From Desulforhopalus singaporensis (GTDB taxonomy: Bacteria; Desulfobacterota; Desulfobulbia; Desulfobulbales; Desulfocapsaceae), in assembly GCF_900104445.1 (NCBI RefSeq), contig NZ_FNJI01000014.1:50021-114020 (forward strand): 64,000 nt of DNA, read 5' to 3'. Positions within the stretch are counted from its first letter, which is position 1; every line of letters starts with the position of its first letter. The notes below the pieces were generated by a model, which did no database searches, was not told the origin of the DNA, and was given only the letters and a program-made list of their open reading frames with translations. A program made the translations under genes and the position numbers. Shown here piece by piece: positions 63,720 to 64,000 of the stretch.

Positions 63720-64000
63720 AAAGGGGGTTCCATTAATCCTGTTATTTTAAAGCTTTCATCTCAAGGTAGCCCCAATTGAGTTCTGGCGCGAGAATGGGCC
63801 CACCAAAATGCTCGTCGGAGCGGCAGTACTCAACTGAGGCGGATAGTAAATGATGAACTTATTTTCTATTTTTCAGCCGATAACTCTCATTGCCGGTTTC
63901 TACGATGTCGCAATGATGTGTCAAACGATCAAGTAGTGCAGTCGTCATCTTCGCATCCCCAAAAACCTGTGACCACTCTCTAAAGCTGAGATTTGTGGTC
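63659..64000 (-). mobile_element. IS21-family insertion sequence, right end only
   Basis: The end begins near TGTCAATC at 63659 and holds two copies of a subterminal repeat, CAAAATTGACCCCC (about 63673) and CAAAAATGACCCCC (about 63694), as is typical of IS21-family ends. The istB gene reads leftward from beyond the window. Bases 63720-63858 hold no gene. Confidence 0.8.
63859..64000 (-). CDS. istB: IS21-family helper ATPase IstB, C-terminal part (partial)
   Basis: The 46 C-terminal residues read [41 protein letters not shown]. This is the conserved C-terminus of IstB, the AAA+ ATPase that helps the IstA transposase. The start and the Walker motifs lie outside the window to the right. Confidence 0.9.
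   Translation of the reverse strand, partial: TTNLSFREWSQVFGDAKMTTALLDRLTHHCDIVETGNESYRLKNRK

Overview
The window looks like a chromosomal segment of a dissimilatory sulfate-reducing bacterium of the Desulfobacterota, probably related to the Desulfobulbales. The decisive evidence is the end of aprB, a complete aprA and a complete qmoABC, together with the housekeeping gene order of that group. The phylum call rests on gene content; the order-level call is inference. Most of the window is dense, plus-strand, highly expressed core genome. The last 2 kb are an eroded accessory patch beside a tRNA gene.

Region 1 (1-7340): aprB (end), aprA and qmoABC, the cytoplasmic APS reductase and the membrane complex thought to feed it electrons from menaquinol, bounded by two intrinsic terminators. 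Region 2 (7471-12908): a strong promoter drives tRNA-Thr(UGU), tRNA-Tyr(GUA), tRNA-Gly(UCC), tRNA-Thr(GGU) and tuf, followed by rpmG, tRNA-Trp(CCA), secE, nusG, rplK, rplA, rplJ and rplL. Region 3 (13286-41166): rpoB, rpoC, then the str, S10, spc and alpha operons run together (rpsL, rpsG, fusA, second tuf, rpsJ through rpmD-rplO, secY, map, infA, rpmJ, rpsM, rpsK, rpsD, rpoA, rplQ), ended by a strong terminator.

Region 4 (41255-55577): a YkgJ-type cysteine-cluster protein, then rpsB, tsf, pyrH, frr, uppS, cdsA, dxr, rseP, tsaB, ispG, proS, a RelA/SpoT homologue and a small zinc-ribbon/Smr protein. This run joins ribosome production to UMP supply, undecaprenyl and isoprenoid synthesis, phospholipid synthesis, envelope-stress proteolysis and the stringent response. 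Region 5 (55668-62055): a secreted FKBP isomerase, a convergent crcB-lptG pair on the minus strand, a DHH/DHHA1 phosphoesterase with a long leader, and two overlapping ADP-glucose pyrophosphorylase-like genes.

Region 6 (62158-64000): tRNA-Arg(CCU), a decapitated staphylococcal-nuclease-like gene, a Sel1-repeat gene cut by an IS3-family element, and that element in turn cut by an IS21-family element running off the window.

No clearly new multi-gene system was found. The best leads are the RelA/SpoT homologue with a ruined hydrolase site but a bifunctional-type synthetase motif, the GlgC pair in which one copy has lost the glycine-rich nucleotide loop, the long leader before the DHH gene, the double hairpin between tsf and pyrH, and the nested insertions.
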